A stretch of DNA of 64,000 bases from Oscillospiraceae bacterium (GTDB lineage: Bacteria > Bacillota > Clostridia > Oscillospirales > CAG-272), in NCBI GenBank assembly GCA_015063795.1, contig SVTL01000007.1, positions 34,505-98,504 on the forward strand, read 5' to 3'. The translations under genes and the position numbers were made by a program. Each line of letters starts with the position of its first letter. The first letter of the stretch is position 1. The notes beneath the pieces are model-generated. The model made no database searches. It worked only from the letters and a program-made list of their open reading frames with translations, and was not told the origin of the DNA. This document shows, piece after piece, positions 17,254 to 25,806 of the stretch.

Positions 17254-18348
17254 TCATTTGTCCGTCGCCGGAGAAAAAGGCACTTCGATCCCGAGGTGGG
17301 CGGCAAAGGCCTCGGCCAGCAGCAGAGCGCTTGCCTTTACCTCCTCCAGCGTATTGCCGCAGGCGCCCATCTCCACCAGGAGGAAGCCGCTTGAAAGCTG
17401 TTGGTTGAAGCTGGCGGTCCGCAGATTGACGGCGCGGCAGATGGTCGGATCGCGTTCGTATAAATAGGATGTGAGCCGGAGCGCAAGCGCATAATTGTCC
17501 CGCCAGTTGGGATGGAGCGCACCGCCCCGGTCGCTTCCCACCACAAACATGATCTGCGCCCGCCCGCTGTCCGAGAGAGGACGTGCCTTGGTGCCGTCGG
17601 AAAAGAGGATGGAATCCCGATGCAGGTCGAGAACATAGCGGATGGAGGGGTATTGCTCCAGCGTGTCGGCAACCGCCTTTCCGGACAGCGTATAGGAATC
17701 GTTGTAGGACTCCTCGTCAAAGGGGGTGCGGCAATGGAGCAGGGGAACGCCCAAGGCTGTGAGACGATCGCAAAAGGCGTCTCCCACGGCCACCATGTTT
17801 TGCGTCGGATCGGAGGAACGGGTGGCGGTGTCGGCGGTGTAGTACGTTCCGTTGTCCGAAAAGGATTCGGTGCCGTGGGTATGTATGACCAGCAGAACGG
17901 GATCGCCGCCAGCAGTCAGCGCATGGGGAGCGGCTGAAACGGGAAGCGTGTCCGCAGACGGCGGATCGTAGTCGGTCTGGTTGATGACATTGCCCGGCGG
18001 CGAGGAGAGATCCACCGAACGGATCAGCTGTGCGCCGTCGGGAACAGAGAAGAGCGCTTCCTTTTCCTGCTGCTTGCGGAAGAGCTCGTCGTAAAAGGCA
18101 TCGGCGATGGGCAGCTCGGGCTCGGCGGGGATGCAGGCGAGATCGAGGGGCTCGGCCTGTGCTTCAATCGGCCGTTCGGGCAGGGGAGTGACCGCCGCTG
18201 ATACAATCAGCGAGGCGATGCGCTCGCGGTCGGGGAGAAGGGAAGGCAGCTCCTGCACGGCAAAGAAGACCAGCGCGGCCAGCCCTCCGCAGACGGCTAA
18301 GCGCCAAAGCGTTTTCAGGATACAGACGCCTTGTTCGGTCAGCTTCAT
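17254..18348 (-). CDS. spoIIP: Stage II sporulation protein P, engulfment peptidoglycan hydrolase
   Basis: A 364-residue membrane-anchored amidase/endopeptidase that, with SpoIID and SpoIIM, degrades septal peptidoglycan during forespore engulfment. One N-terminal membrane segment (about residues 15-32) is followed by a linker. The catalytic domain begins PVLLVIHTHGTESF and contains VLDLHRDS, IMFVVGSDRGG and FLLVEMGACGNTLEEV; the two His motifs and the final Glu fit the SpoIIP zinc amidase family. Start ATG 18348 follows GGGGGAA. It lies directly downstream of gpr, as in Bacillus, and a sigma-E-like promoter sits at the gpr stop. Confidence 0.95.
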   Translation of the reverse strand: MKLTEQGVCILKTLWRLAVCGGLAALVFFAVQELPSLLPDRERIASLIVSAAVTPLPERPIEAQAEPLDLACIPAEPELPIADAFYDELFRKQQEKEALFSVPDGAQLIRSVDLSSPPGNVINQTDYDPPSADTLPVSAAPHALTAGGDPVLLVIHTHGTESFSDNGTYYTADTATRSSDPTQNMVAVGDAFCDRLTALGVPLLHCRTPFDEESYNDSYTLSGKAVADTLEQYPSIRYVLDLHRDSILFSDGTKARPLSDSGRAQIMFVVGSDRGGALHPNWRDNYALALRLTSYLYERDPTICRAVNLRTASFNQQLSSGFLLVEMGACGNTLEEVKASALLLAEAFAAHLGIEVPFSPATDK

Positions 18349-18420
18349 TGATTTTCCCCCTTCTTCCTTCTCTTTTTCGGTGACACGGACACTCTTGCTT
18401 TGATCAGTGTCATTGACATC

Positions 18421-18450
18421 ATTATATGATAGGAAGCGAGTCGAATATGC
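18421..18450 (-). promoter_or_regulatory. Candidate sigma-E promoter of spoIIP
   Basis: Minus strand GCATATT (18444-18450), 15-bp spacer, CATATAAT (18421-18428). The B. subtilis sigma-E consensus is roughly KMATATT, 14-15 bp, CATACANT, and spoIIP is a sigma-E gene there. Only one base of the -10 differs from consensus. Confidence 0.65.
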
Positions 18451-19332
18451 TCACTCTGTGAAGGCGGCGTTGATGGCGGAGGCGATCAGCTCGGACAGAT
18501 CGTTCACGATCACGTCATTCTCCTTGGGCGTGACAAAAAAGCTCCTTCCGTTGTCGAGAATGGCCGACAGCGCTTCGCTGACCGACTCGATGCCCGCCTT
18601 CTCCAGCGCCTCGAAGATCATGGTGGAGGAATCGATGATGGTGGGAGCGCCCACCGCCAGCACGGGAATGCCAAGCGCCTCCTTGGTCAGCGGACAGCGG
18701 CGGTTTCCGATGCCCGAGCCGGGAGCGATGCCCGTGTCCGACAGCTGCACGGTCTGCGCCAGACGCTCCACGCTTCGCGAGGCCAGCGCATCCACCGCCA
18801 CGATCAGAGAGGGCCTGACGGCTTCTGCCGTCTGTTTGACCAGCTCGCCTGTTTCAATGCCGGTCTGCCCCAGTACGCCGGGGGCGATGGCCGCAACGCT
18901 CCACGGAGAGCTTCCGCCCAGCAGACGGCGGTCGAGCTCATTCAGATGGCGGGTGACGGTGATGCTGTCCGATACCTTCGGTCCGACCGCATCGGAGGTG
19001 ATGGCGCGGTTGCCAAGCCCGACGATCAGCACGCTTTTGCCTTGGCCTTTGGTCATGGCGGCGGAAAAACGGCGGATCTCGCCCGCGATCACCTTTTTCA
19101 AGGCGGCGCACTCGTCGTCGCTGCACAGACGGATGGGCGGGAAGGCGACGGTCACATAGCTCCCCCGCGGCTTGCCGAGAGACCGTTCGCCGATCTCGTT
19201 TTCGATGCGGAGCCGCTCGGTACGGATCCGCCCCCGCTCGGCGACCGTGTATACGACTCCTTCTGCCGCACCGTCCCCCTCGGGCATGCATTCCGCGGCG
19301 ATGTCGCTTCGTACGTACTTTCCTTTCTGCAT
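18451..19332 (-). CDS. gpr: Germination protease GPR
   Basis: A 293-residue aspartic-type spore protease (A25 family) that degrades small acid-soluble proteins when spores germinate. It is made as a zymogen; the N-terminal YVRSDIAAEC resembles the propeptide cleavage region. The core has LIVGLGNRAITSDAVGPKV, IAPGVLGQTGIET, IVAVDALASRSVERL and the glycine-rich GIAPGSGIGN, all typical of GPR. Start chosen at ATG 19332, with GAGGG five bases upstream; a GTG two codons earlier overlaps that site. Being next to spoIIP matches spore-former gene order. Expression late in the forespore is expected, but no clear sigma-G promoter was found. Confidence 0.95.
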   Translation of the reverse strand: MQKGKYVRSDIAAECMPEGDGAAEGVVYTVAERGRIRTERLRIENEIGERSLGKPRGSYVTVAFPPIRLCSDDECAALKKVIAGEIRRFSAAMTKGQGKSVLIVGLGNRAITSDAVGPKVSDSITVTRHLNELDRRLLGGSSPWSVAAIAPGVLGQTGIETGELVKQTAEAVRPSLIVAVDALASRSVERLAQTVQLSDTGIAPGSGIGNRRCPLTKEALGIPVLAVGAPTIIDSSTMIFEALEKAGIESVSEALSAILDNGRSFFVTPKENDVIVNDLSELIASAINAAFTE

Positions 19333-19549
19333 GGTCACCCTCGCTTTTTGAAATGGTTATCGAGACATATGCGGTATTTTCTCACGAACGGGTGCCTTTT
19401 ATGTACGATCGTCAAGGGAGAACAGGCGGAAGAGCTTGGAAAAGCGTACCGAAACAGGAAAAAGACCGAAAAACGTTGTGCAAAATATCTAAAAGAAAGT
19501 CGAAAAAATTGTGCATACATCTAAAACTTGAAAGTTAAAATTTTTTTCA

Positions 19550-19578
19550 TTGATTCTCGGCGCGAATGATGTTATAAT
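19550..19578 (+). promoter_or_regulatory. Promoter of the peptide-binding lipoprotein gene
   Basis: -35 TTGATT (19550-19555), 17-bp spacer, consensus -10 TATAAT (19573-19578), about 45 bases before the start codon. Sequence from 19333 to 19549 between the divergent genes holds no other clear feature. Confidence 0.8.
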
Positions 19579-19624
19579 ACCATTTAGCGATTAGTTTCTG
19601 TAAATACTTAGGAGGTTCTACCCA

Positions 19625-21379
19625 ATGAACTTTAAAAGAAGGCTTATGGCTCTGGTGCTTTGCGCCCTGATGGTCGTTCCCGCCCTGCTCACGTCCTGCG
19701 GAAGCAAGATCGATGAGGACAACAAAGGTGCTGTGATCAACATGTACCTGTCCGACGGTCTGGTGAGCTTCGACCCTGCATATTCGCTTAACGACGATGC
19801 TGCTCTGAAGATCATGGGCATGGTCTATGAAGGCCTGTTCAAGATCGACAGCAAGGGCAAGGTTCAGAACGCGGTTGCCAAGAGCGTTGAGATCATCGAA
19901 AAGCCCGATGACGGCATTTATATGATGGAGATCGAGCTGAAGAACTCCATGTGGAGCGACGGCCGTGTGCTGCAGGCTTCTGACTACCTGTATGCATGGC
20001 AGCGCATCCTCGATCCCGAAATGAACAACCCCGCCGCTGCTGCGCTGTATGACATCAAGAACGCGCGTCAGGTCAAGAGCGGCGACTGCTCCATCGACGA
20101 CATCGGTGCCAGAGCGGTCGGCACCACCACGCTGCAGATCGAATTCGAGAAGAAGATCGATTACAACCGTTTCAAGGAAACGCTGGCCAGCCCCTATTTT
20201 GCTCCGCTCCGTAAGGACGTTGTCAACAAGGCTGAGGACTGGGCCTCCACCGTTGCCATCATGACCTTCAACGGCCCTTTCACCGTCAGAACCTTCATTC
20301 CCGGTGAGACCATCGTTCTGGAGAGAAACTCCTACTATCTGAGAAACCGTGACAAGGATGCGCTGGATAAGTATGTCACGCCTTATCAGATCGTCATCGA
20401 CCTGACCAAGAAGAAGGCCGAGCAGCTCAATATGTATAATGAGGGAACGCTGTTCCTCAACGGCGATCTCCCGGTTTCTGCAAGAGCCGATTGGGCAAGC
20501 GTTGTCAAGACCAGCCAGTCCCTCGCTTCGCACACCTTCTATTTCAACACCAATAAGGAGCCCTTCAATAAGCCCGAGGTCCGCAAGGCTCTGTCTCTTG
20601 CTCTGGACCGCACGGCCGTGGCCAACCTGATCACCTTTGCCACCCCCGCTACCGGTGTGATCACCGAGGGCGTGTTTGACACCAAGGTCGGTACCTCCTT
20701 CCGTGCCAACGGCGGCGATCTCATCGCTTCCACCGCCAACATGGAAGAGGCCAAGAGCCTGCTCAAGAGCGCCGGCGTCAGCGGCGGCAGCTTCACCATC
20801 ACCGTCCGCGACAATGACGTTGACCGCGCCATCGCCGATTACGCCAAGGACGTCTGGGGTGAGCTTGGCTTCAAGGTGACCGTCGTTCTCAAAAAGTCGA
20901 CCAAGTATAAGACCGAGACCGAGTACGACGTTTATAAGGATGAGTACAACAAGGTTCTCGCTTCCGGCGAGTTCGATGTGATCGGTCTGGATATGATCAT
21001 GATCGCCACCGATCCTTATGCCACTCTCGCTCCCTTCGCTGTCAACTTCTCCGGCGGTGCTCTGGATTTTGAGAATATGAAGTTTGATGCGGCTCCCCAC
21101 ATCACCGGCTACCGCAACGAGGCTTACGATGCTCTCATCGAGCAGGTTTATGCTTCCGTCGATGCGGCTGAGAGAGCCACGCTGCTCCACCAGGCTGAGG
21201 AGATGCTGATCAACGATATGCCGATCTGCCCTGTCGTCTTCCTGCAGAATGCGTATGTTGCCAGCGGCGAGCTGTCCAAGGTCAAGACCGATTACTATGG
21301 TCTGATGGATCTGGAAAAGACGCAGCTGAAGAACTGGGAAGCTTATATTGTGGAAGAGACCACGCCTGTTGAAGAATAA
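19625..21379 (+). CDS. Oligopeptide ABC transporter substrate-binding lipoprotein (OppA/SBP_bac_5 family)
   Basis: A 584-residue lipoprotein that captures peptides or similar solutes outside the membrane. The signal peptide ends LLTSCGS, so Cys near residue 25 is the lipidation site. Family features include DGLVSFDPAYSLNDDAALK near the N-terminus, MWSDGRVLQASDYLYAWQRIL, FNTNKEPFNKPEVRKALSLAL (family signature region) and the C-terminal INDMPICPVVF. Start ATG 19625 follows GGAGGT at 19611. No permease or ATPase genes are adjacent, so it is an orphan binding protein that must use a transporter encoded elsewhere. A terminator follows at 21439. Confidence 0.93.
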   Translation: MNFKRRLMALVLCALMVVPALLTSCGSKIDEDNKGAVINMYLSDGLVSFDPAYSLNDDAALKIMGMVYEGLFKIDSKGKVQNAVAKSVEIIEKPDDGIYMMEIELKNSMWSDGRVLQASDYLYAWQRILDPEMNNPAAAALYDIKNARQVKSGDCSIDDIGARAVGTTTLQIEFEKKIDYNRFKETLASPYFAPLRKDVVNKAEDWASTVAIMTFNGPFTVRTFIPGETIVLERNSYYLRNRDKDALDKYVTPYQIVIDLTKKKAEQLNMYNEGTLFLNGDLPVSARADWASVVKTSQSLASHTFYFNTNKEPFNKPEVRKALSLALDRTAVANLITFATPATGVITEGVFDTKVGTSFRANGGDLIASTANMEEAKSLLKSAGVSGGSFTITVRDNDVDRAIADYAKDVWGELGFKVTVVLKKSTKYKTETEYDVYKDEYNKVLASGEFDVIGLDMIMIATDPYATLAPFAVNFSGGALDFENMKFDAAPHITGYRNEAYDALIEQVYASVDAAERATLLHQAEEMLINDMPICPVVFLQNAYVASGELSKVKTDYYGLMDLEKTQLKNWEAYIVEETTPVEE

Positions 21380-21438
21380 CAGTTAAGACCAAATGGGGGT
21401 GCTGCACTTACCGTGTGGCGCCCCCTGTTCCATCCATT

Positions 21439-21464
21439 CGGCGTCTGATGCGACGCCGTTTTGC
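21439..21464 (+). terminator. Terminator after the OppA-like gene
   Basis: CGGCGTC (21439-21445), loop TGATGC, GACGCCG (21452-21458), then TTTTGCCGTTTTTT. A second weaker G+C-rich hairpin lies at 21394-21424. Confidence 0.8.
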
Positions 21465-21539
21465 CGTTTTTTCAGACAAGTCTGCCGATGGCCGTTTTGG
21501 CGAAAATCCATCGGGACACATTGCGAAAGGATGATTGCC

Positions 21540-22085
21540 GTGCTCAGAGAAAAGGACGATATCCGCATTTTTATTCTGTTTTTGCTTCGTAACATCGGAT
21601 ACCCGCTCAGCTATTATGACCTCCATGACGTGGTCACACAGGATGGGTATGTCAATTCCTTTGACTGCACCGAATGCATCGATGACCTGGTGAAAAACGG
21701 CAATCTTCTGCTGACACAGGAAAATGGGAAGGATATGTATGCCATCACCGAGCAGGGATGCCTGGTGGCCGATGAGTTGAACAGCCGCCTGCTTCACACC
21801 ATCCGCGAAAAGAGCCTGCGGAGTGCCTTTCGCTTTATGGATTTCAAGAAGAAGGGCTCGCGTGTGATCTGCCGCGTCAAGCCCAATATGGACACAACGT
21901 ATGAGATCACCTGCGGCGTGGCTGAGAGAGATCGGGATCTGATGATGATCACCGTCCATGTGGACAACGATTCCACCAAGGAGCGCATCCTGCACAATTT
22001 CGACGAGCGTCCCGAAGCGGTCTACCGCGGCATGATGGCCCTTCTGACCGGCGAAATGAATTATCTTTTCGAGGATAGCGACTAA
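21540..22085 (+). CDS. DUF4364 family protein
   Basis: About 181 residues. The N-terminal two thirds resemble a winged-helix fold, with IFILFLLRNIGYPLSYYDLHDVV at the start and ITEQGCLVADEL in the middle. The family is widespread in Clostridia and is annotated only by its domain number; a DNA-binding role is inferred from fold prediction in the family. GTG 21540 is preferred because AAAGG at 21526-21530 is well spaced for it; an in-frame ATG at 21531 abuts that site. No neighbours suggest a function. Confidence 0.82.
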   Translation: MLREKDDIRIFILFLLRNIGYPLSYYDLHDVVTQDGYVNSFDCTECIDDLVKNGNLLLTQENGKDMYAITEQGCLVADELNSRLLHTIREKSLRSAFRFMDFKKKGSRVICRVKPNMDTTYEITCGVAERDRDLMMITVHVDNDSTKERILHNFDERPEAVYRGMMALLTGEMNYLFEDSD

Positions 22086-22179
22086 CAGGATTTCTGTGAA
22101 GAATGAACAAGATTTTGCATGGCTTCTTGTGAAAAATGAAAGAAACGGCAAATCTTTTTAAAAAATTGTAAAAAAAGTA

Positions 22180-22207
22180 TTGACAACGAAAAAAAGTGTG
22201 ATATAAT
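22180..22207 (+). promoter_or_regulatory. Promoter of the sigma-factor gene
   Basis: -35 TTGACA (22180-22185), 16-bp spacer, -10 TATAAT (22202-22207). It excludes the ATG at 22208 as the start of the downstream gene. Confidence 0.85.
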
Positions 22208-22237
22208 GTGAATGAGTTTGGAGAGGAATTTTTTCTG

Positions 22238-22810
22238 GTGAAAGATCAAAATCCGGCCAATCAATCGGCGGGATCGGTTGAAAAGAACCGTATTCTTGCC
22301 GCGCGAAACGGCGATCATGAAGCGTTTAATGCTTTGTGGGAGCAGTATCGCCCGATGGTTTTTAAAACGGTATTTCTCTACTGCCGTTCCGATGCGGCCC
22401 GCACCGAGGCGGACGATCTGCGTCAGGAGGCGTCCATCGCCCTGTATGATGCGGTCAAAAGCTTTGATGTGAGTCAGGATCGGATCACCTTCGGTCTGTA
22501 TGCCAAGCGCTGTGTCACCAATCGCATCATCTCTGCGCTGCGGAAGCTGAAAAAGCACCGCTCCGATGGGGAGGAGCCGATTCTGTCCGATGAATCGCCC
22601 GATCCGCTGGAAGAGATCATCGATCGGGAGAGCTATGAAGCGCTGGTCAAAAAGATCGAAGGGGCTTTGAGCGGTTATGAAAAGGCGGTCTATGACCTTC
22701 ATGTGGAGGGGAAGAGCTGCCGCGAGATCGCATCGGCCCTGAAGCGGTCGGAGAAATCGGTGGGGAATGCCATGTGCCGCATTCGGTCCAAGCTGGAATC
22801 CATCCTCTGA
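22238..22810 (+). CDS. Sigma-70 family RNA polymerase sigma factor, SigH-like
   Basis: A 190-residue sigma factor with region 2 (RNGDHEAFNALWEQYRPMV and EADDLRQEASIALYDAVKSFD, the core-binding and -10 recognition part) and region 4 (LSGYEKAVYDLHVEGKSCREIASAL helix-turn-helix). The region-2 sequence with DLRQEASIALYDAVKSFD resembles sigma-H (Spo0H) more than typical ECF factors, but it is shorter than canonical SigH (about 215). The start is GTG 22238, behind GGAGAGG at 22220; the ATG at 22208 overlaps the -10. No anti-sigma gene is adjacent. A role in stationary phase or sporulation is inferred. Confidence 0.85.
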   Translation: MKDQNPANQSAGSVEKNRILAARNGDHEAFNALWEQYRPMVFKTVFLYCRSDAARTEADDLRQEASIALYDAVKSFDVSQDRITFGLYAKRCVTNRIISALRKLKKHRSDGEEPILSDESPDPLEEIIDRESYEALVKKIEGALSGYEKAVYDLHVEGKSCREIASALKRSEKSVGNAMCRIRSKLESIL

Positions 22811-22924
22811 AAACGTCAATCTGTGTCCGAGTAGCTTAACATAGAGCGTTGTTGAATTCAAAGGTGGCGGTGGCAGTCCGTCCTGGGGCAAAAATTTTTC
22901 ATATTTTCAAAGCGAGGTAAAACC

Positions 22925-23203
22925 ATGTACGAAGACAAGACCCTTAAATGCAAAGATTGCGGACAGGAGTTCGTATTCTCCGCAGGCGAGCAGGAATTCT
23001 ATGCTGAAAGAGGCTTCCAGAACGAGCCCCAGAGATGCAAGGCCTGCCGCGATGCCAGAAAGTCTGCAAGCAAGGCTAACAGAGAGATGTTCTCCACGGT
23101 CTGTGCCAAGTGCGGCAAAGAGGCTAAGGTTCCTTTCCAGCCCAGCAACGACAGACCTGTTTATTGCAGCGAGTGCTTCGCCGCAATGAAGGAAGAGCAG
23201 TAA
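22925..23203 (+). CDS. Small double zinc-ribbon protein (CxxC-x17-CxxC type)
   Basis: A 92-residue protein with two four-cysteine sites: C9/C12 in CKDCG with C38/C41 in CKACRD, and CAKCGKE with CSECF. The spacings fit the small bacterial zinc-ribbon family with repeated CxxC pairs. Such proteins probably bind zinc and may contact nucleic acid; the function is unknown. Start ATG 22925 follows GCGAGG. A strong terminator follows at 23239. The 114 bases before it, after the sigma-factor gene, show no clear promoter, so the two may be co-transcribed. Confidence 0.88.
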   Translation: MYEDKTLKCKDCGQEFVFSAGEQEFYAERGFQNEPQRCKACRDARKSASKANREMFSTVCAKCGKEAKVPFQPSNDRPVYCSECFAAMKEEQ

Positions 23204-23236
23204 TCGAATCGAAGGTTTGATCTTCTGTTGATGAAT

Positions 23237-23270
23237 AAACCGCCTGTTTCAACGGGCGGTTTTCATTTTT
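23237..23270 (+). terminator. Terminator after the zinc-ribbon gene
   Basis: ACCGCCTGT, loop TTCA, ACGGGCGGT with one G-U pair, then TTTTCATTTTT. Confidence 0.85.
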
Positions 23271-23341
23271 CTGTTTTTTGCTTCCAACAGGCGGCAAAGT
23301 GCTTTTTGTGTTGAGAAAACGTCTTTTCTTTCGGAAAAGGC

Positions 23342-23370
23342 TTGAAAAAAAGAGTAAGATATGGTACAAT
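23342..23370 (+). promoter_or_regulatory. Promoter of the transglutaminase-like gene
   Basis: -35 TTGAAA (23342-23347), 17-bp spacer, -10 TACAAT (23365-23370), 45 bases before the GTG start. Confidence 0.75.
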
Positions 23371-23414
23371 AAAACAATACTGTTTAAAGAAGTTCAGAAA
23401 GGGAGGCGAAAGCG

Positions 23415-24614
23415 GTGGCGGCAAGAGTGCGAAGACGGAAAAACAAACTGGTTCTCTGGATCGTTTCGGTCACGCTGCTGCTCTTTCTTGTCCCGGCGCT
23501 TACCGTTTTGACGATCTTTCTGCGCTATCGGGCATCGGAAAAGGCCATCGGCGAGCAACCCCCTTTGATCATGGAAAACGCCTGGTACTACAACGGTCTG
23601 ACGCGCAAGGAGCAGCTTTTGTATGAAGCGATTCTGGCAGGCATTGAGACGATGAGTACGCAGACCGAGCTTCTGCCATACCGCTATTCGGAAAAGGAAT
23701 TCACCCGCGTGAGCGAGGCGATCGACCGCGATTGCCCGAAGCTGTTTTATCTGGATGTTCCCGCCTTTGTGTGCTGTACAGACGGCTTCAAGAGCTATGC
23801 GGAGCTGGCATATCGGTTCACGTCCGAGGAGCTTGCGCAGAGGACGATGGAGCTGGAGGCGATCGCCGCTGCCGCCAGTGCTTATGCCACTGCCTGTGAG
23901 AGCGAATTTGACAAGGAAGTGGCTCTCCATGATTTTTTGGTGGGCATAGCGGTGTATGAGGGCGGTACGGCGGATACGGCCGCATCGGCCTACGACGCTC
24001 TGGTGAAGAAGCAGGCAGGCAGTCTGGGCTATGCCAAGGCGCTGAAGCTTCTCTTTGACCGCAACGGCATCGAATCGATCATCGTTGAGGGACGCGCCGC
24101 CGGCGAGCGCCACCATTGGAACATCGTTTCCATCGATGGACAGCATACGCATCTGGATGCTTCCTGGAACGACGGCGATATCGAGCGTGTGAATGTGCCC
24201 TTCCACGGCTATTTCAATCTGACTGACAGTGAGATGTCGCTCGATCACACCCTGTCCGGCGGATGGAAGTGGCCGGCCTGCACAGAAAACATCAATTACT
24301 ATACGCTGAAGGGTCTGCGGACGGCCAGCATCTCTCAGCTGGAGACCATTGCCTACGACCGCATCCGCGACACGATGGCAAAGGGCGAGAGCTTTTTGGA
24401 GGTCTATCCCGAGTTTTCCACCGAGAGCGATGCCATCCGCCTGCTGATGCTGGATGCGGTGGACCGCCTGCGTGCGGAGGGCGTGGATCTTCTGCGTGCC
24501 ATCCGTGTGTACGAATGCTCGCAGACCAACGCGGCGATGACCATTCAGATCTTTTACAACAGCGACAAGCCCGCTCTGCCTTCGGCCGGGGACAGTGAAA
24601 ACAGCGGATCGTAA
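23415..24614 (+). CDS. Membrane-anchored transglutaminase-like protein lacking the catalytic Cys
   Basis: A 399-residue protein with a basic N-terminus and one membrane helix (about residues 12-37), so the rest is probably outside the cell. The central domain matches the transglutaminase/cysteine-protease-like core: SLGYAKALKLLFDRNGIES, then GERHHWNIVSIDG with the catalytic-type His and THLDASWND with the Asp. The usual G-x-C-x-G-Y-A reads G-S-L-G-Y-A here, so the nucleophilic Cys is missing, Ser being the nearest equivalent. It may be a binding module rather than an enzyme. The start is GTG 23415 with GGGAGG at 23401-23406. Confidence 0.82.
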   Translation: MAARVRRRKNKLVLWIVSVTLLLFLVPALTVLTIFLRYRASEKAIGEQPPLIMENAWYYNGLTRKEQLLYEAILAGIETMSTQTELLPYRYSEKEFTRVSEAIDRDCPKLFYLDVPAFVCCTDGFKSYAELAYRFTSEELAQRTMELEAIAAAASAYATACESEFDKEVALHDFLVGIAVYEGGTADTAASAYDALVKKQAGSLGYAKALKLLFDRNGIESIIVEGRAAGERHHWNIVSIDGQHTHLDASWNDGDIERVNVPFHGYFNLTDSEMSLDHTLSGGWKWPACTENINYYTLKGLRTASISQLETIAYDRIRDTMAKGESFLEVYPEFSTESDAIRLLMLDAVDRLRAEGVDLLRAIRVYECSQTNAAMTIQIFYNSDKPALPSAGDSENSGS

Positions 24615-24675
24615 AAAAAACGGCTGAACAAAAAACGATATTACATTTCTTTGATATAGAAAGGGGAAAAACAGC

Positions 24676-25806
24676 ATGGTAAGCATTGCGGTTTTGGGTT
24701 ACGGCACCGTCGGAAAAGGCACGGTGGACCTGATCGATGAAAACAGAGCCCTCATCGCCGAAAAGATCGGTGAGGACATTCAGGTGAAATACATTGTGGA
24801 TCTTCGGGATTTTGCCGGGGACCGCAACGAAAAGAAGCTGACAAAAAATTACGACGATGTGCTCAACGACAAGGAGGTCAGCATCGTTTGTGAGATGATC
24901 GGCGGTTCGCACCCCGCCTTTGAATTTACGATGAAGGCCTTTGCCGCCGGCAAGAGCGTTGTCACCTCCAACAAAGAGGTGGTGGCCAATTTCGGCACCG
25001 AGCTGCTGGCCGAGGCGAAGAAAAACGGCGTTTCCTACCTGTTTGAGGCATCGGTGGGCGGCGGCATTCCGATCATCCGTCCGCTGAACAACTGTCTGGC
25101 CGCCAACAAGATCCGGAAAATCGATGCGATCGTCAACGGCACGACCAACTTTATTCTTTCGCAGATGTTTGAGCAGGGCGTGAGCTTTGCCGATGCTTTG
25201 GCGACCGCTCAGCAGAAGGGCTATGCCGAGGCCAATCCCTCTGCGGATGTGGACGGCGTCGATGCGGCGAGAAAGATCGCGATTCTGGCCGCTATCAGCT
25301 GGGGTGAGCTGTTGTCTCCCGACCATGTGTACACCTGCGGCATCCGCGACATCACGGGCGCAGACGTAGCGGCGGCCGAAAAGATGGGCTGCACCATCAA
25401 GCTCATCGCCCATGCCTCCCGCGGCGAGGATAACAAGCTTCAGATCTTTGTTTCGCCCTGCATGGTGAAAAACGACAACATCCTGTCCACGGTCCGTGAT
25501 GTGTTCAACGGTGTCGCGGTCAGCGGTGATTTTGTTGGCGACACCTTCTTCTACGGCAGAGGTGCCGGCAGCGATCCGACGGCCAGTGCCGTCTGCGGCG
25601 ACGTGATCGACGCGGCCCGCAACGGACGTGCCAAGGACCGTAGCAGCTGGACGCCCATGGATCCTGCCGCCGTGCGCGCTTATGAGGACATTGAGTCGGT
25701 GTTCTGCGTCATCGATGAGAAGGGCGAGCCCTCCTTCACCGAAAAGACCACCCTTCGCGCTCTGTCCGCCAAGTGCGGCAAGGCCCGTATTTTCCGCTTA
25801 ATCTGA
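24676..25806 (+). CDS. hom: Homoserine dehydrogenase without ACT domain
   Basis: A 376-residue NAD(P)-dependent enzyme converting aspartate semialdehyde to homoserine, the branch to threonine and methionine. Rossmann motif LGYGTVGKGTVDL, TSNKEVVANFG, the VNGTTNFILSQMF signature and the catalytic region SADVDGVDAARKIAILA are present. It ends at about residue 375, so the C-terminal ACT domain found in many Gram-positive versions (about 430 residues) is missing, which argues against threonine feedback through that domain. Start ATG 24676 follows GAAAGGGG. Its 3' end overlaps the convergent symporter gene by 9 bases. Confidence 0.94.
   Translation: MVSIAVLGYGTVGKGTVDLIDENRALIAEKIGEDIQVKYIVDLRDFAGDRNEKKLTKNYDDVLNDKEVSIVCEMIGGSHPAFEFTMKAFAAGKSVVTSNKEVVANFGTELLAEAKKNGVSYLFEASVGGGIPIIRPLNNCLAANKIRKIDAIVNGTTNFILSQMFEQGVSFADALATAQQKGYAEANPSADVDGVDAARKIAILAAISWGELLSPDHVYTCGIRDITGADVAAAEKMGCTIKLIAHASRGEDNKLQIFVSPCMVKNDNILSTVRDVFNGVAVSGDFVGDTFFYGRGAGSDPTASAVCGDVIDAARNGRAKDRSSWTPMDPAAVRAYEDIESVFCVIDEKGEPSFTEKTTLRALSAKCGKARIFRLI

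Noticed and set aside
19333..19549. Possible sigma-G promoter for gpr
   Set aside because: No pair with acceptable -35 and -10 matches at 17-18 bp spacing was found.
22811..22924. G+C-rich stretch with stem-like parts resembling a tRNA or riboswitch
   Set aside because: No cloverleaf, T-loop or conserved riboswitch core can be drawn.
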